Assembly (NCBI GenBank): GCA_029959295.1
Contig: JASCOH010000006.1
Location: forward strand, 248,001 to 312,000
Direction of reading: 5' to 3'
Length of the DNA stretch: 64,000 nt
DNA from: Flavobacteriaceae bacterium PS02334
GTDB lineage: Bacteria > Bacteroidota > Bacteroidia > Flavobacteriales > Flavobacteriaceae
Position 1 is the stretch's first letter. Each line of letters opens with the position of its first letter. Both the position numbers and the translations under genes were made by a program. The notes below the pieces were generated by a model. That model ran no database searches. It saw only the letters and a list, made by a program, of their open reading frames with translations, and was not told where the DNA came from. Below are positions 53,574 through 63,139 of the stretch, in pieces.

Positions 53574-55829
53574 ATGAATAAACTCTTTCTGGGATCATTG
53601 CTTTTTCTTTCTGCAATTTCCTATTCCCAAGTCGAAAAAGGATCTTATGTTACCAATGAAAAAGGGCAGAAGATCAAATTAAATATCAAGGAAAATAACA
53701 AGTATGAGCTTATGGTTTTTTATGGCGATTACGAAGTAAAAAACGACACGCTGCATTTTAACAACAATAATTCAAGCGACTCAGAATTCGCTGTTTCTTT
53801 TTCGCCAGAAGCCAATCCTGCAAAAGGAAAGGTCAAAGTGAAATTATTTGGCGACTACATGTATTATTACACTGGGATTTACATAGGAACCCAAACAGGA
53901 AAAGCTGAGCCAACCTATAAAAGTTTCGCAGAATTTTTCTCAGGTGCAGAAGGAGAAGAAACAAAAGAGCTGGTTTTTGAAATCAACCGCGAGGAGTTTT
54001 TCTACTTGGCAAAAGAAGATTATGAAGGAAAAACACAGATTTCTAAATTTACTTTGCCGCGCGACGCTAATGAAATCCAAATTGAATACAGCCCAAATTA
54101 TTTAGGCAAAGTAAAATTGGTAGGCTATTTAAACGATAAAAAACAGTTGGTTGTCAGCGAAAATGGCAAGTCAAATCCGTTGACTTTTATCATGGAAAGT
54201 GAAAAGCAAGAGAAAAAAACACCTTCCATAAAGCCGATTGAAACCAAAACAGAAACCAATTGGACTTATCCGGGAAAAAGCGACAGATGGAGTATTTATC
54301 CTCAGTCAGTTGATTCTACTGTGGCCGTTTATGATTTCAAATTTAAAATTGAATCTGATTTGAGCAAAGCAATTGGAGCTACGAAAAACGACAAGACTAA
54401 ATTTTTAGTGATCAATTATGATCCGGATAATAAAAAAGCTAAAGAAGAATTTAATACTTTTATTGAGAATCAGCAATACTCGATTGGTTCTTACAGTTCG
54501 TATACAGACAATATAGAATATGATAAATACAATTATTATTTAGCGAATGCTAAAGACAAAACTTGGGCTTCGAAAAATAAAATTAAAGACAATCCTTCGA
54601 TTGTTATTGTCGATGGAGAAGGTACTGTTTTAAGCCAGACGAAAGGCAATATTTCTAAAAATGCTTCCCTTTTTGAAGTTTATTACAGTTCGATCGACCC
54701 AGATTTAAAACGAACAAAGGCGCTTGTTGATTTGCACAAGGCGCTAAATTCTAAATCAAAAGAATCTGAAATATTAAAAGCATTTGCTTCGCTTCCAGAA
54801 GATGGTTATTATGGTTCTGTTGCTGAAACAGTTACTGCTCAGCCTGTTGTTGAAGTTGCAGCGCCAGTTTCTGAAGATCAAACCGTTGAAACGGCGGCTT
54901 ATGATATGGATTATTCTCCAAACGAAACTGTTTTCACAAAACCAGTTTTCGACAAGAAGAAAATGCTTTCGGTTTGGGAAAGCATTGTGAAAAATCACGC
55001 AAAAGATACAAAACCTGATCTAGATTTTGTAAAAGTTGCTTTGGCGGAAATCAAAGGCATTGGCTTTTACAAGCATATTTTTAACGAGGGAAGAGTTTAT
55101 GACGAAGCAAATTTTAAAGCGATTGATTATTTGTTAAAGCATTATAATGAAATTATTGTTGAGCAACAAAAATCGAAAGGGCAAGATGCAAATGTTGTTG
55201 ATTATTATGGAGATTATCCTGCAACAATTGAAGCTGAGTTGCCAAGAGCAATTTCGAATCATATCACTGAATTTGGAGATCAAGCTTCTGATTCTTATAA
55301 AGCTAGAATTTTAGAAGTTTATAAAAAAGTACTTGAAAAACAGGCTGGAGATTACAAATCAAAAATCGATTATTTCAGACTGCTGAATTCTTATTCGACT
55401 TCAGAACAAAATTATGTGGCTGAATATGATGCTTTTTTCAACAGCATTTTTAAGGGAAATAATGACATTGAAATTTTAGATGGACTCTATGCTTCAAGAA
55501 CCCAAAGCGGCCAAGAGTATGAAGAATGGACAATGTTTAAAAACTATTTTTCTAACGCGTCAAATGAAACGGCTTGGTTTGTGGTAGAGAAATCTAAGAA
55601 TCCAGAATCAGTTAAAAAAGCCATCAAATGGTCGGAATCGAGTTTGAGAATTGAGAAAAACAATCCTTATTATTTAGATACTTTAGCGCAACTTTATTAC
55701 AAAAATGGAGAAAAACAAAAAGCAATTTCTACACAAGAACAAGCTTTGAAATTCTCTGAAACGATGGATGAGGAAACAAAAGCAGATTTAGAAACGGTAC
55801 TCGAAAAAATGAAAAACGGGAGTTATTAA
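53574..55829 (+). CDS. Large secreted protein, unknown function
   Basis: 751 residues. Signal about 1-18 (MNKLFLGSLLFLSAISYS). The first 220 residues are beta-rich (KYELMVFYGDYEVKNDTLHF, GKVKVKLFGDYMYYYTGIYI). A middle part (about 240-400) has TKFLVINYDPDNKKAKEEFN and DNPSIVIVDGEGTVLSQTKG, which resemble thioredoxin-fold strands, but no CxxC motif is present. The carboxy 300 residues are helical, with a TPR-like repeat PYYLDTLAQLYYKNGEKQKA and EQALKFSETMDEETKADLET. No family was recognised. It is monocistronic with its own terminator and convergent with metK. Confidence 0.7.
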   Translation: MNKLFLGSLLFLSAISYSQVEKGSYVTNEKGQKIKLNIKENNKYELMVFYGDYEVKNDTLHFNNNNSSDSEFAVSFSPEANPAKGKVKVKLFGDYMYYYTGIYIGTQTGKAEPTYKSFAEFFSGAEGEETKELVFEINREEFFYLAKEDYEGKTQISKFTLPRDANEIQIEYSPNYLGKVKLVGYLNDKKQLVVSENGKSNPLTFIMESEKQEKKTPSIKPIETKTETNWTYPGKSDRWSIYPQSVDSTVAVYDFKFKIESDLSKAIGATKNDKTKFLVINYDPDNKKAKEEFNTFIENQQYSIGSYSSYTDNIEYDKYNYYLANAKDKTWASKNKIKDNPSIVIVDGEGTVLSQTKGNISKNASLFEVYYSSIDPDLKRTKALVDLHKALNSKSKESEILKAFASLPEDGYYGSVAETVTAQPVVEVAAPVSEDQTVETAAYDMDYSPNETVFTKPVFDKKKMLSVWESIVKNHAKDTKPDLDFVKVALAEIKGIGFYKHIFNEGRVYDEANFKAIDYLLKHYNEIIVEQQKSKGQDANVVDYYGDYPATIEAELPRAISNHITEFGDQASDSYKARILEVYKKVLEKQAGDYKSKIDYFRLLNSYSTSEQNYVAEYDAFFNSIFKGNNDIEILDGLYASRTQSGQEYEEWTMFKNYFSNASNETAWFVVEKSKNPESVKKAIKWSESSLRIEKNNPYYLDTLAQLYYKNGEKQKAISTQEQALKFSETMDEETKADLETVLEKMKNGSY

Positions 55830-55843
55830 AACCTCATAAAAAC

Positions 55844-55876
55844 AAAAAACCTTCAGCGTAAACTGAAGGTTTTTTT
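55844..55876. terminator. Bidirectional terminator
   Basis: AAAAAACCTTCAG (55844-55856) pairs with CTGAAGGTTTTTT (55863-55875); it separates the convergent 751-residue gene and metK. Confidence 0.88.
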
Positions 55877-55897
55877 ATGTCTAAAACTATTTTGAAT

Positions 55898-57148
55898 TTA
55901 AATTCCGAAAGCCGTTTTTACTTTATCAACGAAGTCTAATTTCTCCCAAGTAAACAATTCAACAGTAACTGTTTTTTCTTCACCATTTGGAGTTCTGAAT
56001 GTTTTTGTAACCGTTTCAGGCGTTCTTCCCATGTGTCCGTAAGCAGCAGTTTCGCTATAAATTGGGTTTCTTAGTTTCAATCTTTGTTCGATGAAATAAG
56101 GTCTCATGTCAAAAATTGTTTCTACTTTTTTACTGATTTCTCCGTCAGTCAAATTTACTTTTGAAGTTCCATAAGTAACCACGTTTATTGAAGTTGGTTT
56201 TGCAACGCCAATAGCATAAGAAACTTGAACTAAAACTTCATCAGCCAAACCAGCAGCAACCAAGTTTTTAGCAATATGTCGCGTTGCATAAGCCGCACTT
56301 CTGTCTACTTTACTTGGATCTTTACCAGAAAAAGCACCACCACCGTGAGCTCCTTTTCCGCCATAGGTATCAACGATAATTTTTCTTCCTGTCAAGCCAG
56401 TGTCTCCGTGAGGCCCTCCAATTACGAATTTCCCAGTTGGATTAATGTGATACGTAATATCATCATTAAATAAATGAGCATATTGAGGGTATTTTGCTTT
56501 AATTCTAGGAATCAAAATAGCCACTAAATCAGCCTTGATTTTAGCTAACATTTCTGCTTCTGGAGCAAAATCATCATGTTGCGTTGAAATAACGATCGCA
56601 TCAATTCGTTGTGGTTTGTTATCGTCAGAATACTCTAAAGTCACTTGCGATTTCGCATCTGGACGCAGATAAGTAATTTCAGAATTTTCTCTTCTCAAAT
56701 TAGCCAATTCTCTCAATAAAGCGTGAGATAAATCAAGAGCCAAAGGCATATAATTTTCAGTTTCATTAGTTGCATAACCAAACATCATTCCTTGGTCGCC
56801 AGCACCTTGATCTTCTTTATTTGCCTTGTCAACACCTTGGTTGATGTCTTGAGATTGTTCGTGAATTGCAGATAAAACACCGCAAGAATTTGCCTCAAAC
56901 ATGTATTCGCTTTTTGTGTAACCAATTTTTTTGATCACATCACGAGCGATTTGTTGAACGTCTAAATATGTTTTTGATTTTACTTCTCCAGCTAAAATAA
57001 CCTGTCCTGTCGTTACCAAAGTTTCACAAGCCACTTTTGATTCAGCATCAAAAGCCAAGAAATTATCGATTAATGCATCAGAAATTTGGTCAGCAATTTT
57101 ATCTGGATGCCCTTCGCTCACAGACTCTGACGTAAATAAATAAGCCAT
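55898..57148 (-). CDS. metK: S-adenosylmethionine synthase
   Basis: 416 residues. It makes SAM from methionine and ATP. Signature 1 is [15 protein letters not shown]; signature 2 is [14 protein letters not shown]. The amino end has [20 protein letters not shown] and [12 protein letters not shown], and the core [18 protein letters not shown]. The gene is convergent with the upstream 751-residue gene and divergent from the Met/Cys-peptide unit, whose genes also belong to sulfur metabolism. The promoter is unusually clear (57293-57322) and the leader is about 138 nt. Confidence 0.97.
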   Translation of the reverse strand: MAYLFTSESVSEGHPDKIADQISDALIDNFLAFDAESKVACETLVTTGQVILAGEVKSKTYLDVQQIARDVIKKIGYTKSEYMFEANSCGVLSAIHEQSQDINQGVDKANKEDQGAGDQGMMFGYATNETENYMPLALDLSHALLRELANLRRENSEITYLRPDAKSQVTLEYSDDNKPQRIDAIVISTQHDDFAPEAEMLAKIKADLVAILIPRIKAKYPQYAHLFNDDITYHINPTGKFVIGGPHGDTGLTGRKIIVDTYGGKGAHGGGAFSGKDPSKVDRSAAYATRHIAKNLVAAGLADEVLVQVSYAIGVAKPTSINVVTYGTSKVNLTDGEISKKVETIFDMRPYFIEQRLKLRNPIYSETAAYGHMGRTPETVTKTFRTPNGEEKTVTVELFTWEKLDFVDKVKTAFGI

Positions 57149-57292
57149 AAAAATTTTATTTTTTTGGAATCAGAAAATTTGTCGGAAAGGCTAAAGGAGA
57201 GTTTTTCTGCTTTAGCATTTTTACGATACCGAATTTTTCCAGTATCAGAGGTTGCAATCAGTACAAATTTTTCCTCTTCTTGATTTCGACTG

Positions 57293-57322
57293 CAAATGTA
57301 TGAAATGGAATTGACTTGCAAA
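57293..57322 (-). promoter_or_regulatory. Promoter of metK with long structured leader
   Basis: On the minus strand TTTG (57319-57322), an 18-bp spacer, and TACATTTG (57293-57300) form a textbook Bacteroidetes promoter. The roughly 138-nt leader down to 57148 can form small hairpins (GATAC...GTATC; CTAAAG...CTTTAG) but shows no SAM riboswitch core. Confidence 0.75.
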
Positions 57323-57430
57323 TTATTCTTAACTTTTTTTTCTTCTGAATGTTAAAATCCAAAAAAGTAAATACGTAGTATTTAAATATATATACCAAGC
57401 TTTCGAAATGTTAAAGTTTATTTTTTTTCA

Positions 57431-57460
57431 TTGCAAATCCAAAAATAGTTCTGAAGTTTG
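57431..57460 (+). promoter_or_regulatory. Promoter of the Met/Cys-peptide leader region
   Basis: TTG at 57431-57433, exactly 19 bp, then GAAGTTTG at 57453-57460 (one mismatch to TAnnTTTG). The first small ORF starts 20 bp later, so the transcript would begin almost at that ORF. Confidence 0.65.
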
Positions 57461-57480
57461 CACCATCAAAAAGTAACAAA

Positions 57481-57555
57481 ATGAAAACTATTATTTGTCA
57501 TATGTACTGTAAGATGTGGAAAACTTCCGCAGAGTGTACTGTTGCCAAATTTTAA
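57481..57555 (+). CDS. Met/Cys-rich small ORF 1, candidate leader peptide
   Basis: 24 codons: MKTIICHMYCKMWKTSAECT then VAKF. Met and Cys make 6 of 24 residues, with a CKMW motif shared with the second ORF. It starts 20 bp after a promoter -7 box and its stop is 16 bp before a terminator hairpin. That is the order of an attenuation leader. No amino-acid-deprivation antiterminator was worked out, so the role is inferred. Confidence 0.5.
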   Translation: MKTIICHMYCKMWKTSAECTVAKF

Positions 57556-57571
57556 TTTTTTAAAATATAGC

Positions 57572-57608
57572 AAAAAGCCTCTGCCGAAACGCAGAGGTTT
57601 TTTTTTGG
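57572..57608 (+). terminator. Terminator after small ORF 1
   Basis: CCTCTGC (57578-57584) pairs with GCAGAGG (57591-57597), followed by nine T. Confidence 0.85.
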
Positions 57609-57634
57609 AAATAAATCAAGAATTAAAAATACCA

Positions 57635-57705
57635 GAATTGAAATTCTCTATTAACTAACTCAAACCATTTCAATTCTCCTCCTCAAAATTAATTTTTTGA
57701 GGAGG
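57635..57705 (+). other. Two perfect hairpins in the leader region
   Basis: GAATTGAAAT (57635-57644) pairs with ATTTCAATTC (57667-57676). CCTCCTCAAAA (57678-57688) pairs with TTTTGAGGAGG (57695-57705). Both stems are perfect and lie back to back. The second masks a GAGGAGG tract some 17 bp before the second small ORF. Neither has a T run, so they are not terminators and could be alternative folds or binding sites. Confidence 0.65.
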
Positions 57706-57722
57706 TTAAAAAAAGATAAAAG

Positions 57723-57809
57723 ATGAATACAACAATGATGATTTGCTGTAAAAAACAAATGTGGATTTATTGCCACTTGAAACTCTATTGCCAAAAGAAA
57801 ACGACTTAA
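57723..57809 (+). CDS. Met/Cys-rich small ORF 2, candidate leader peptide
   Basis: 28 codons: MNTTMMICCKKQMWIYCHLK then LYCQKKTT. Met and Cys make 8 of 28, including adjacent MM and CC pairs, and CKKQMW echoes CKMW of ORF 1. It ends 22 bp before a terminator hairpin. The repeated pattern of small ORF then terminator argues against coincidence, but expression is unproven. Confidence 0.5.
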   Translation: MNTTMMICCKKQMWIYCHLKLYCQKKTT

Positions 57810-57831
57810 TCTCTGTTTATATTCATGTGTA

Positions 57832-57870
57832 AAGTCCTTTTGGTAAGCCAGCCAAAAGGACTTTTTTATT
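57832..57870 (+). terminator. Terminator after small ORF 2
   Basis: AAGTCCTTTTGG (57832-57843) pairs with CCAAAAGGACTT (57852-57863), then more T. No new promoter was seen between it and the OsmC gene. Confidence 0.85.
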
Positions 57871-57912
57871 TTATCTCAATACTCAATACTAATACTTCAA
57901 ATACTAAAAATT

Positions 57913-58335
57913 ATGAAAGCTATAAATGTCTTAGGATACTCAAGAAACAACGAACAGTTCGTTGTAAAAACTCAAAATGCTGATGTGAGAATCAGCAACA
58001 ACGCCAGATTTCCAGAACTTGAAGGGCCAAATCCTTTTGAATATATCCTTGCAGGATTAGCAGGATGCATTAATGCCGTGGGCCAAAATGTGGCAGCAGA
58101 ATTAGGCATTAATTTAAAATCTTTACAAGTAGAAATCACAGGAACTGTCAGCCAAGAAGAGAGAATCGGCTTCAACAAAATTGAAATCATATTGAAACCG
58201 AGTACTGATGTTTCTCTGAAAGTACTTCAAACATGGTTGAAATTGGTACAGCAAAAATGCCCCATTTATGACAATTTAGTCAATCCAACGCCAGTCGAAT
58301 TGATTTTGTTCAAAGAATATAATTATGCTGCCTAA
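57913..58335 (+). CDS. OsmC family protein
   Basis: 140 residues. OsmC/Ohr proteins reduce peroxides with two cysteines. Here AGLAGCINAVGQNVAAELGI carries the first and LVQQKCPIYDNLVNPTPVEL the second, the normal pair, and GPNPFEYILAGLAGC matches the family's dimer-side helix. Such small OsmC proteins are common beside methionine and cysteine genes in flavobacteria. It has no promoter of its own that I can see and lies after two terminators, so expression may depend on readthrough. It is followed by a third terminator. Confidence 0.9.
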   Translation: MKAINVLGYSRNNEQFVVKTQNADVRISNNARFPELEGPNPFEYILAGLAGCINAVGQNVAAELGINLKSLQVEITGTVSQEERIGFNKIEIILKPSTDVSLKVLQTWLKLVQQKCPIYDNLVNPTPVELILFKEYNYAA

Positions 58336-58387
58336 AGCATAAATCACAATATTGTTTAGTTTGTTTTATTGTTTGTTTGTTGAAAAG

Positions 58388-58422
58388 ACTGCTTTTGATC
58401 GCCAGTCAAAAGCAGTTCTTTT
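58388..58422 (+). terminator. Terminator after the OsmC gene
   Basis: ACTGCTTTTGA (58388-58398) pairs with TCAAAAGCAGT (58406-58416), followed by TCTTTTTT. Confidence 0.88.
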
Positions 58423-58494
58423 TTATTTAGGCAATAGAAATTAGCCAAGAGGCAAAAGCTAAAAATAAAAATCTGAGTTTAAAACCAAAAAATC

Positions 58495-59022
58495 ATGTCA
58501 GCAAAAAAAATAAATATCATCCTCTTCGGAATCGAAACCGTCGGAAGTTCCTTGATAAACCAAGTGCTTTCCAACCAAAATTCCTTCCTTTCAACTAAAA
58601 ATCTAGAAGTAAGACTTCCAATAATCACCAATTCGACAGTCGCTTTTTTCGAAAAACCAACTGTAAAAAATTCTTGGGAAGCTAATTTCATAAAATTCGG
58701 AATTCCCTTCAAAGTTGAAGACATCATCAATTTCGTCCAAGAAAACGAACTCGAAAACCTAATCGCAATCGACACCACAGAAACCGCGGATTTGCTTGTG
58801 GAATATTTCGAATTGCTTCAAAATGATTTCGATATCATCAGTATAAATCCAACAATAGAAACACTTCCGGCAGATTTCGACGCATCAATAAACGCCAACT
58901 TAAAGAAATTCGGAAAAGATTTTTTCTTCATAAATCCAATAAAAAAAGATTCCATCTCAGAAACTATTCTGAAAAAAATCATTCAAATCGCTGAAAAGCC
59001 AGAATTAAAAATAGCAATATAA
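58495..59022 (+). CDS. Orphan homoserine dehydrogenase-like NAD-binding domain
   Basis: 175 residues. The start INIILFGIETVGSSLINQVL has the glycine pattern of the Rossmann fold of homoserine dehydrogenase (the aspartokinase/HSD type has LFGxGxVG), and NLIAIDTTETADLLVEYFEL fits its next strand-helix-strand. The catalytic domain that would follow (the second half of about 350 residues) is absent; the gene ends at a clean stop after PELKIAI. It may be a truncated, regulatory or reassigned protein. It lies between the OsmC gene and the SAM-I riboswitch, with no promoter of its own seen. Confidence 0.6.
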   Translation: MSAKKINIILFGIETVGSSLINQVLSNQNSFLSTKNLEVRLPIITNSTVAFFEKPTVKNSWEANFIKFGIPFKVEDIINFVQENELENLIAIDTTETADLLVEYFELLQNDFDIISINPTIETLPADFDASINANLKKFGKDFFFINPIKKDSISETILKKIIQIAEKPELKIAI

Positions 59023-59034
59023 TTTTAAAAGCTA

Positions 59035-59065
59035 TTGCAAAACACAAACATATTGCATTACTTTG
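59035..59065 (+). promoter_or_regulatory. Promoter of the metH operon
   Basis: TTG at 59035-59037, a 20-bp spacer and TTACTTTG at 59058-59065 (one mismatch to TAnnTTTG). The SAM-I riboswitch begins 24 bp downstream. Confidence 0.65.
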
Positions 59066-59088
59066 CAGTGTTCATAAACATATTGACA

Positions 59089-59187
59089 GTTATCACGAAA
59101 GGCAGAGGGAATAGACCCGATGAAGCCTTAGCAACCCTTTAACTTAAAGAAGGTGCTACATTCTATCCGCATTGCGGAAAAGATAAC
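59089..59187 (+). promoter_or_regulatory. SAM-I (S-box) riboswitch
   Basis: The S-box core is plain: GTTATC (59089-59094) closes with GATAAC (59182-59187) as P1; GAGGGA is followed by GACCCGATGAAGCC, AGCAACC and AAGGTGCTACATTC. It binds S-adenosylmethionine and represses downstream genes at high SAM. It precedes the split metH and metF genes, matching its job. There is no obvious T-run terminator directly after it, so control may be on translation. Confidence 0.93.
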
Positions 59188-59290
59188 AAGCGAATAAAAC
59201 TCCGGTTTTTCCTCACTTTCCTGACAACATATCGATATTTATAATTTTTTTTAGAAGCGAATGGTCGTTGCTTTTTCAGCAATCCATTTT

Positions 59291-59360
59291 CCCGCTTTCC
59301 GCTGCAATAAAAAAAATTCTAAAGAAGAATTTTTTTTGATTTCCGCTGCAATCGGGGCTA
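59291..59360. repeat. Intergenic repeat, REP-like, second copy
   Basis: Contains TTTCCGCTGCAAT twice in the same orientation (59296-59308 and 59340-59352), separated by a palindromic A/T hairpin (AAATTCT...AGAATTT), and ends TCGGGGCTA. Related sequence TTTCTGCTGCAA and CCGGGCTA occurs at 53314-53454. Confidence 0.7.
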
Positions 59361-59428
59361 TCTGAGAAAAGGTATTGAACTTTTGGTTTCAACAGAACCA
59401 TTGCGTAACAATTAGTACCGAAAAAAAA

Positions 59429-60427
59429 ATGTCAGACATACACAAAGCCATCTCAGAAAGAATCCTAGTCCTCGACGGCGCGATGGGAACAATGCTCCAG
59501 CGATATAATTTCTCTGAAGAAGATTTCCGTGGTGAAAGATTCAAAGATTTTCCGCATCCGTTGAAAGGAAACAACGATTTATTGACGTTGACCCAACCGC
59601 AAGCTATCAAAGACGTACACCGCCAATATTTTGAAGCTGGTACCGACATCGTGGAAACTAACACGTTCTCAGGAACCACAATCGGAATGGCAGATTACCA
59701 TCTCGAAGATTTGGTATATGAATTAAACTACGAATCCGCAAAATTAGCCAAAGAAGTTGCCGACGAATTCACAGCAAAAAATCCAGACAAGCCACGTTTC
59801 GTCGCAGGTTCCATCGGACCAACGAACAGAACGGCAAGCATGTCGCCAGATGTAAACGATCCCGGTTACCGAGCCGTGACTTTTGATGATTTAAGAATTG
59901 CTTACAAACAACAAGTAGAAGCTTTAATTGACGGCGGTTCCGATATTTTATTGGTAGAAACGATTTTTGACACATTAAACGCAAAAGCCGCATTGTTTGC
60001 CATCGAAGAAGTAAAAGAAGAAAGAAACTTAAATATTCCAATTATGGTTTCTGGAACAATTACAGATGCTTCCGGCAGAACACTTTCAGGTCAAACCGTC
60101 GAAGCTTTCCTAATTTCCATTTCCCATATTCCATTATTAAGCGTCGGATTTAATTGTGCTTTGGGAGCTGATCAATTGAAACCGTATTTGCAAAGACTTT
60201 CTCATAATACATCATTCAATATTTCGGCGCATCCAAATGCTGGCTTGCCAAACGCTTTCGGACAATACGACCAAACTCCAGAAGAAATGCAGGTTTTAAT
60301 TAGAGAATATCTCGAAGATAATTTGATTAATATAATAGGAGGATGTTGCGGTACAAATCCAGAACACATTCGCCTAATCGCTGAAGTCGCAAAAGAATAT
60401 ACACCAAGAATCGTAGAACCAGTTTAA
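59429..60427 (+). CDS. metH: Homocysteine S-methyltransferase domain (N-terminal part of split methionine synthase)
   Basis: 332 residues from the ATG at 59429; an in-frame start at 59375 adds 18 residues upstream and is less likely. It is the homocysteine-binding module of cobalamin-dependent methionine synthase: [20 protein letters not shown] at the amino end, [37 protein letters not shown], and the zinc ligands in [12 protein letters not shown] and [14 protein letters not shown]. In most bacteria it is fused to the rest of MetH; here it is a separate gene 26 bp ahead of the second piece. Splitting is typical of Bacteroidetes. Confidence 0.93.
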   Translation: MSDIHKAISERILVLDGAMGTMLQRYNFSEEDFRGERFKDFPHPLKGNNDLLTLTQPQAIKDVHRQYFEAGTDIVETNTFSGTTIGMADYHLEDLVYELNYESAKLAKEVADEFTAKNPDKPRFVAGSIGPTNRTASMSPDVNDPGYRAVTFDDLRIAYKQQVEALIDGGSDILLVETIFDTLNAKAALFAIEEVKEERNLNIPIMVSGTITDASGRTLSGQTVEAFLISISHIPLLSVGFNCALGADQLKPYLQRLSHNTSFNISAHPNAGLPNAFGQYDQTPEEMQVLIREYLEDNLINIIGGCCGTNPEHIRLIAEVAKEYTPRIVEPV

Positions 60428-60453
60428 AAACCGTAGCAAAAGAAGAACACAAA

Positions 60454-63138
60454 ATGGCAGATGTCGATTGTAAGAAACATTTAAAATTATCAGGCCTTGA
60501 GCCATTAATCATAACACCCGAAAGTATTTTCGTAAACGTCGGTGAACGAACAAATGTTACCGGTTCTCGAAAATTCTTGCGTTTAATAAAAGAAGAGAAA
60601 TACGAAGAAGCGTTGGATATTGCCAGAGCTCAAGTAGAAGGCGGCGCACAAATCATCGATATCAATATGGATGAGGGAATGCTTGACGGCGTTCACGCAA
60701 TGACCACTTTTTTAAATTTAATTGCCTCTGAACCAGATATTTCTAGAGTTCCTGTGATGATTGATAGTTCCAAATGGGAAATTATCGAAGCAGGTTTGAA
60801 AGTCGCCCAAGGAAAAAGTGTCGTCAATTCGATCAGTTTGAAAGAAGGCGAAGAAAACTTCATCCGTCAGGCAAAATTGATTAAAAAATATGGCGCTGCG
60901 GTAATCGTGATGGCATTTGATGAAGTGGGTCAAGCTGATAATTACGAAAGAAGAATTGAAATCTGCAAAAGATCGTATGATGTTTTGGTAGATCAAGTCG
61001 GATTTCCAGCGGAAGATATTATTTTCGATCCAAATATTTTTCCAGTTGCAACCGGAATGGAAGAACACAGGCAAAATGCGGTAGATTTTTTCCGAGCTAC
61101 AAAATGGATTAAAGAAAATCTTCCGTATGCGAGTGTCAGCGGTGGCGTGAGCAATGTTTCCTTTTCTTTCCGTGGAAACGACAGAGTTCGTGAAGCAATG
61201 CATTCGGTTTTTCTATATTATGCAGTCCAAAACGGAATGACAATGGGAATCGTAAATCCAGAAATGCTGGAGATTTATGACCAAATTCCAAAAGATTTAT
61301 TAGAACACGTCGAAGATGTTTTGCTCGATAGAAGAGATGATGCAACCGAAAGATTGCTAACTTTTGCCGAAAATATTAAAGGCGACACCAAAGAAGTTAC
61401 CGAAAAACAAGCGCAAGAATGGCGTTCTTTCCCAATTCAAGAAAGATTGACGCACGCCTTAGTCAGAGGAATCGATGAATTTATTGAAACCGATATTGAA
61501 GAAGCGCGACAATTAGCCACAAAACCAATCGAAGTTATCGAAATCAATTTGATGACAGGAATGAACGTGGTCGGAGATTTATTCGGAAGCGGGAAAATGT
61601 TCTTACCACAAGTAGTAAAATCCGCAAGGGTTATGAAAAAAGCGGTCGCGTATCTTCTTCCATTCATTGAAAAAGAAAAAGATGGAAAGTCAAGTTCGGC
61701 TGGCCGCGTTTTGATGGCAACCGTAAAAGGTGACGTTCACGACATTGGAAAAAACATTGTCGCCGTAGTTTTAGGTTGTAATAACTATGAAATCATTGAT
61801 CTTGGTGTAATGGTTCCTCCCGAAAAAATCATCCAAACTGCGATTGAACAAAATGTAGATATCATAGGTTTGAGCGGATTAATCACGCCATCATTGGACG
61901 AAATGGTGTATCTGGCAAAACAAATGGACAAGTTGAATGTCAGTATTCCGATTATGATTGGTGGGGCGACAACTTCGCGTGCACATACGGCCGTGAAAAT
62001 TGCGCCAGAATATCGCGAAACTGTCGTCCACGTGAATGATGCTTCGCGTGCTGTAACCGTTGCGGGAAATTTGATAAATAAAAACACGAATCAAGCTTAT
62101 TTCAAAAGCCTTCGTTCAGAATATGACGAACTTCGTGAGGGTTATTTGAACCGAAGCCGTGACAAAAACTTCCTTACTATAGAAGAAGCTAGAAAAAATA
62201 AATTGCAATTGGATTGGGACAATTTCCAACCCGTAAAACCAAATTTTATCGGAGTAAAAACGATAGAAGTAAAATTGGATGAATTAGTTGATTTCATTGA
62301 CTGGACACCATTTTTTCAGACATGGGATTTACATGGTAAATATCCGAAAATCCTCACGGATGAAGTCGTTGGCGAACAAGCTGTGATTTTATTCAACGAT
62401 GCCCAAAAAATGCTAAAGCAAATGCTGGAAGAAAATTGGCTTGAAGCAAAAGGAATCTACGGAATTTTTCCAGCGAATCAAATCAACGATGACGACATCG
62501 AACTGTTTGATGAAAACGGAAAACATTTGCAAACTTTCTTGACTTTAAGACAGCAATCAGCAAAAACAAAAGGCGCTCCAAATATAGCGTTATCAGATTT
62601 TATAGCTCCAAAAGATTGTGGAATCACAGATTATATGGGTGCTTTTTGTGTCACGACAGGTTTTGGAGTGGACGAAAAGGCATCTGAATTTGAGAAAAAC
62701 TTAGACGATTATAATTCGATTATGGTCAAAGCTTTAGGAGATCGTTTTGCAGAAGCTTTTGCCGAATATTTACATAAAAAAATCAGAAAAGAAATCTGGG
62801 GCTATGCTTCTGATGAGGTTTTGAACAATGAATCTTTAATCAAAGAAGAATACAAAGGAATTCGTCCTGCGCCAGGATACCCTGCATGTCCTGACCATTT
62901 GGAAAAACCAACCATCTGGAAATTATTAAATGTGGATAAAGAAATAGGAGTGACTTTGACCGAAAGTATGGCGATGTGGCCAGCTTCTTCCGTTTCAGGA
63001 TATTATTTCGCAAATCCAGAAAGCAAGTATTTTGGCTTAGGAAAAATCAAGAAAGACCAAGTTGAAGATTACGCAAAACGCCGAAATGTCTCATATGATT
63101 ATGCCGAAAAATGGCTAAACCCAAATATTGCAGATTAG
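60454..63138 (+). CDS. metH: Methionine synthase, pterin/B12/activation modules
   Basis: 894 residues. Domain order: methyltetrahydrofolate-binding (about 1-290; [60 protein letters not shown]), four-helix cap (about 300-405), cobalamin-binding (from about 415; [18 protein letters not shown] with the axial His of D-x-H-x-x-G, then [20 protein letters not shown] and [14 protein letters not shown]), and an activation domain (about 560-894; [15 protein letters not shown] and [20 protein letters not shown]). With the preceding gene it makes the full MetH, methylating homocysteine via B12. Controlled by the SAM-I riboswitch upstream. Confidence 0.95.
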   Translation: MADVDCKKHLKLSGLEPLIITPESIFVNVGERTNVTGSRKFLRLIKEEKYEEALDIARAQVEGGAQIIDINMDEGMLDGVHAMTTFLNLIASEPDISRVPVMIDSSKWEIIEAGLKVAQGKSVVNSISLKEGEENFIRQAKLIKKYGAAVIVMAFDEVGQADNYERRIEICKRSYDVLVDQVGFPAEDIIFDPNIFPVATGMEEHRQNAVDFFRATKWIKENLPYASVSGGVSNVSFSFRGNDRVREAMHSVFLYYAVQNGMTMGIVNPEMLEIYDQIPKDLLEHVEDVLLDRRDDATERLLTFAENIKGDTKEVTEKQAQEWRSFPIQERLTHALVRGIDEFIETDIEEARQLATKPIEVIEINLMTGMNVVGDLFGSGKMFLPQVVKSARVMKKAVAYLLPFIEKEKDGKSSSAGRVLMATVKGDVHDIGKNIVAVVLGCNNYEIIDLGVMVPPEKIIQTAIEQNVDIIGLSGLITPSLDEMVYLAKQMDKLNVSIPIMIGGATTSRAHTAVKIAPEYRETVVHVNDASRAVTVAGNLINKNTNQAYFKSLRSEYDELREGYLNRSRDKNFLTIEEARKNKLQLDWDNFQPVKPNFIGVKTIEVKLDELVDFIDWTPFFQTWDLHGKYPKILTDEVVGEQAVILFNDAQKMLKQMLEENWLEAKGIYGIFPANQINDDDIELFDENGKHLQTFLTLRQQSAKTKGAPNIALSDFIAPKDCGITDYMGAFCVTTGFGVDEKASEFEKNLDDYNSIMVKALGDRFAEAFAEYLHKKIRKEIWGYASDEVLNNESLIKEEYKGIRPAPGYPACPDHLEKPTIWKLLNVDKEIGVTLTESMAMWPASSVSGYYFANPESKYFGLGKIKKDQVEDYAKRRNVSYDYAEKWLNPNIAD

Positions 63139-63139
63139 G

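Noticed and set aside
57149-57292. SAM riboswitch in the metK leader.
   Set aside because: Hairpins exist but the S-box core (GAGGGA, ATGAAGCC, GCAACC) is absent; the clear copy is at 59089-59187.
57118-57321. 67-residue frame upstream of metK.
   Set aside because: Its start falls in the metK promoter and overlaps the metK start in another frame; no protein-like features.
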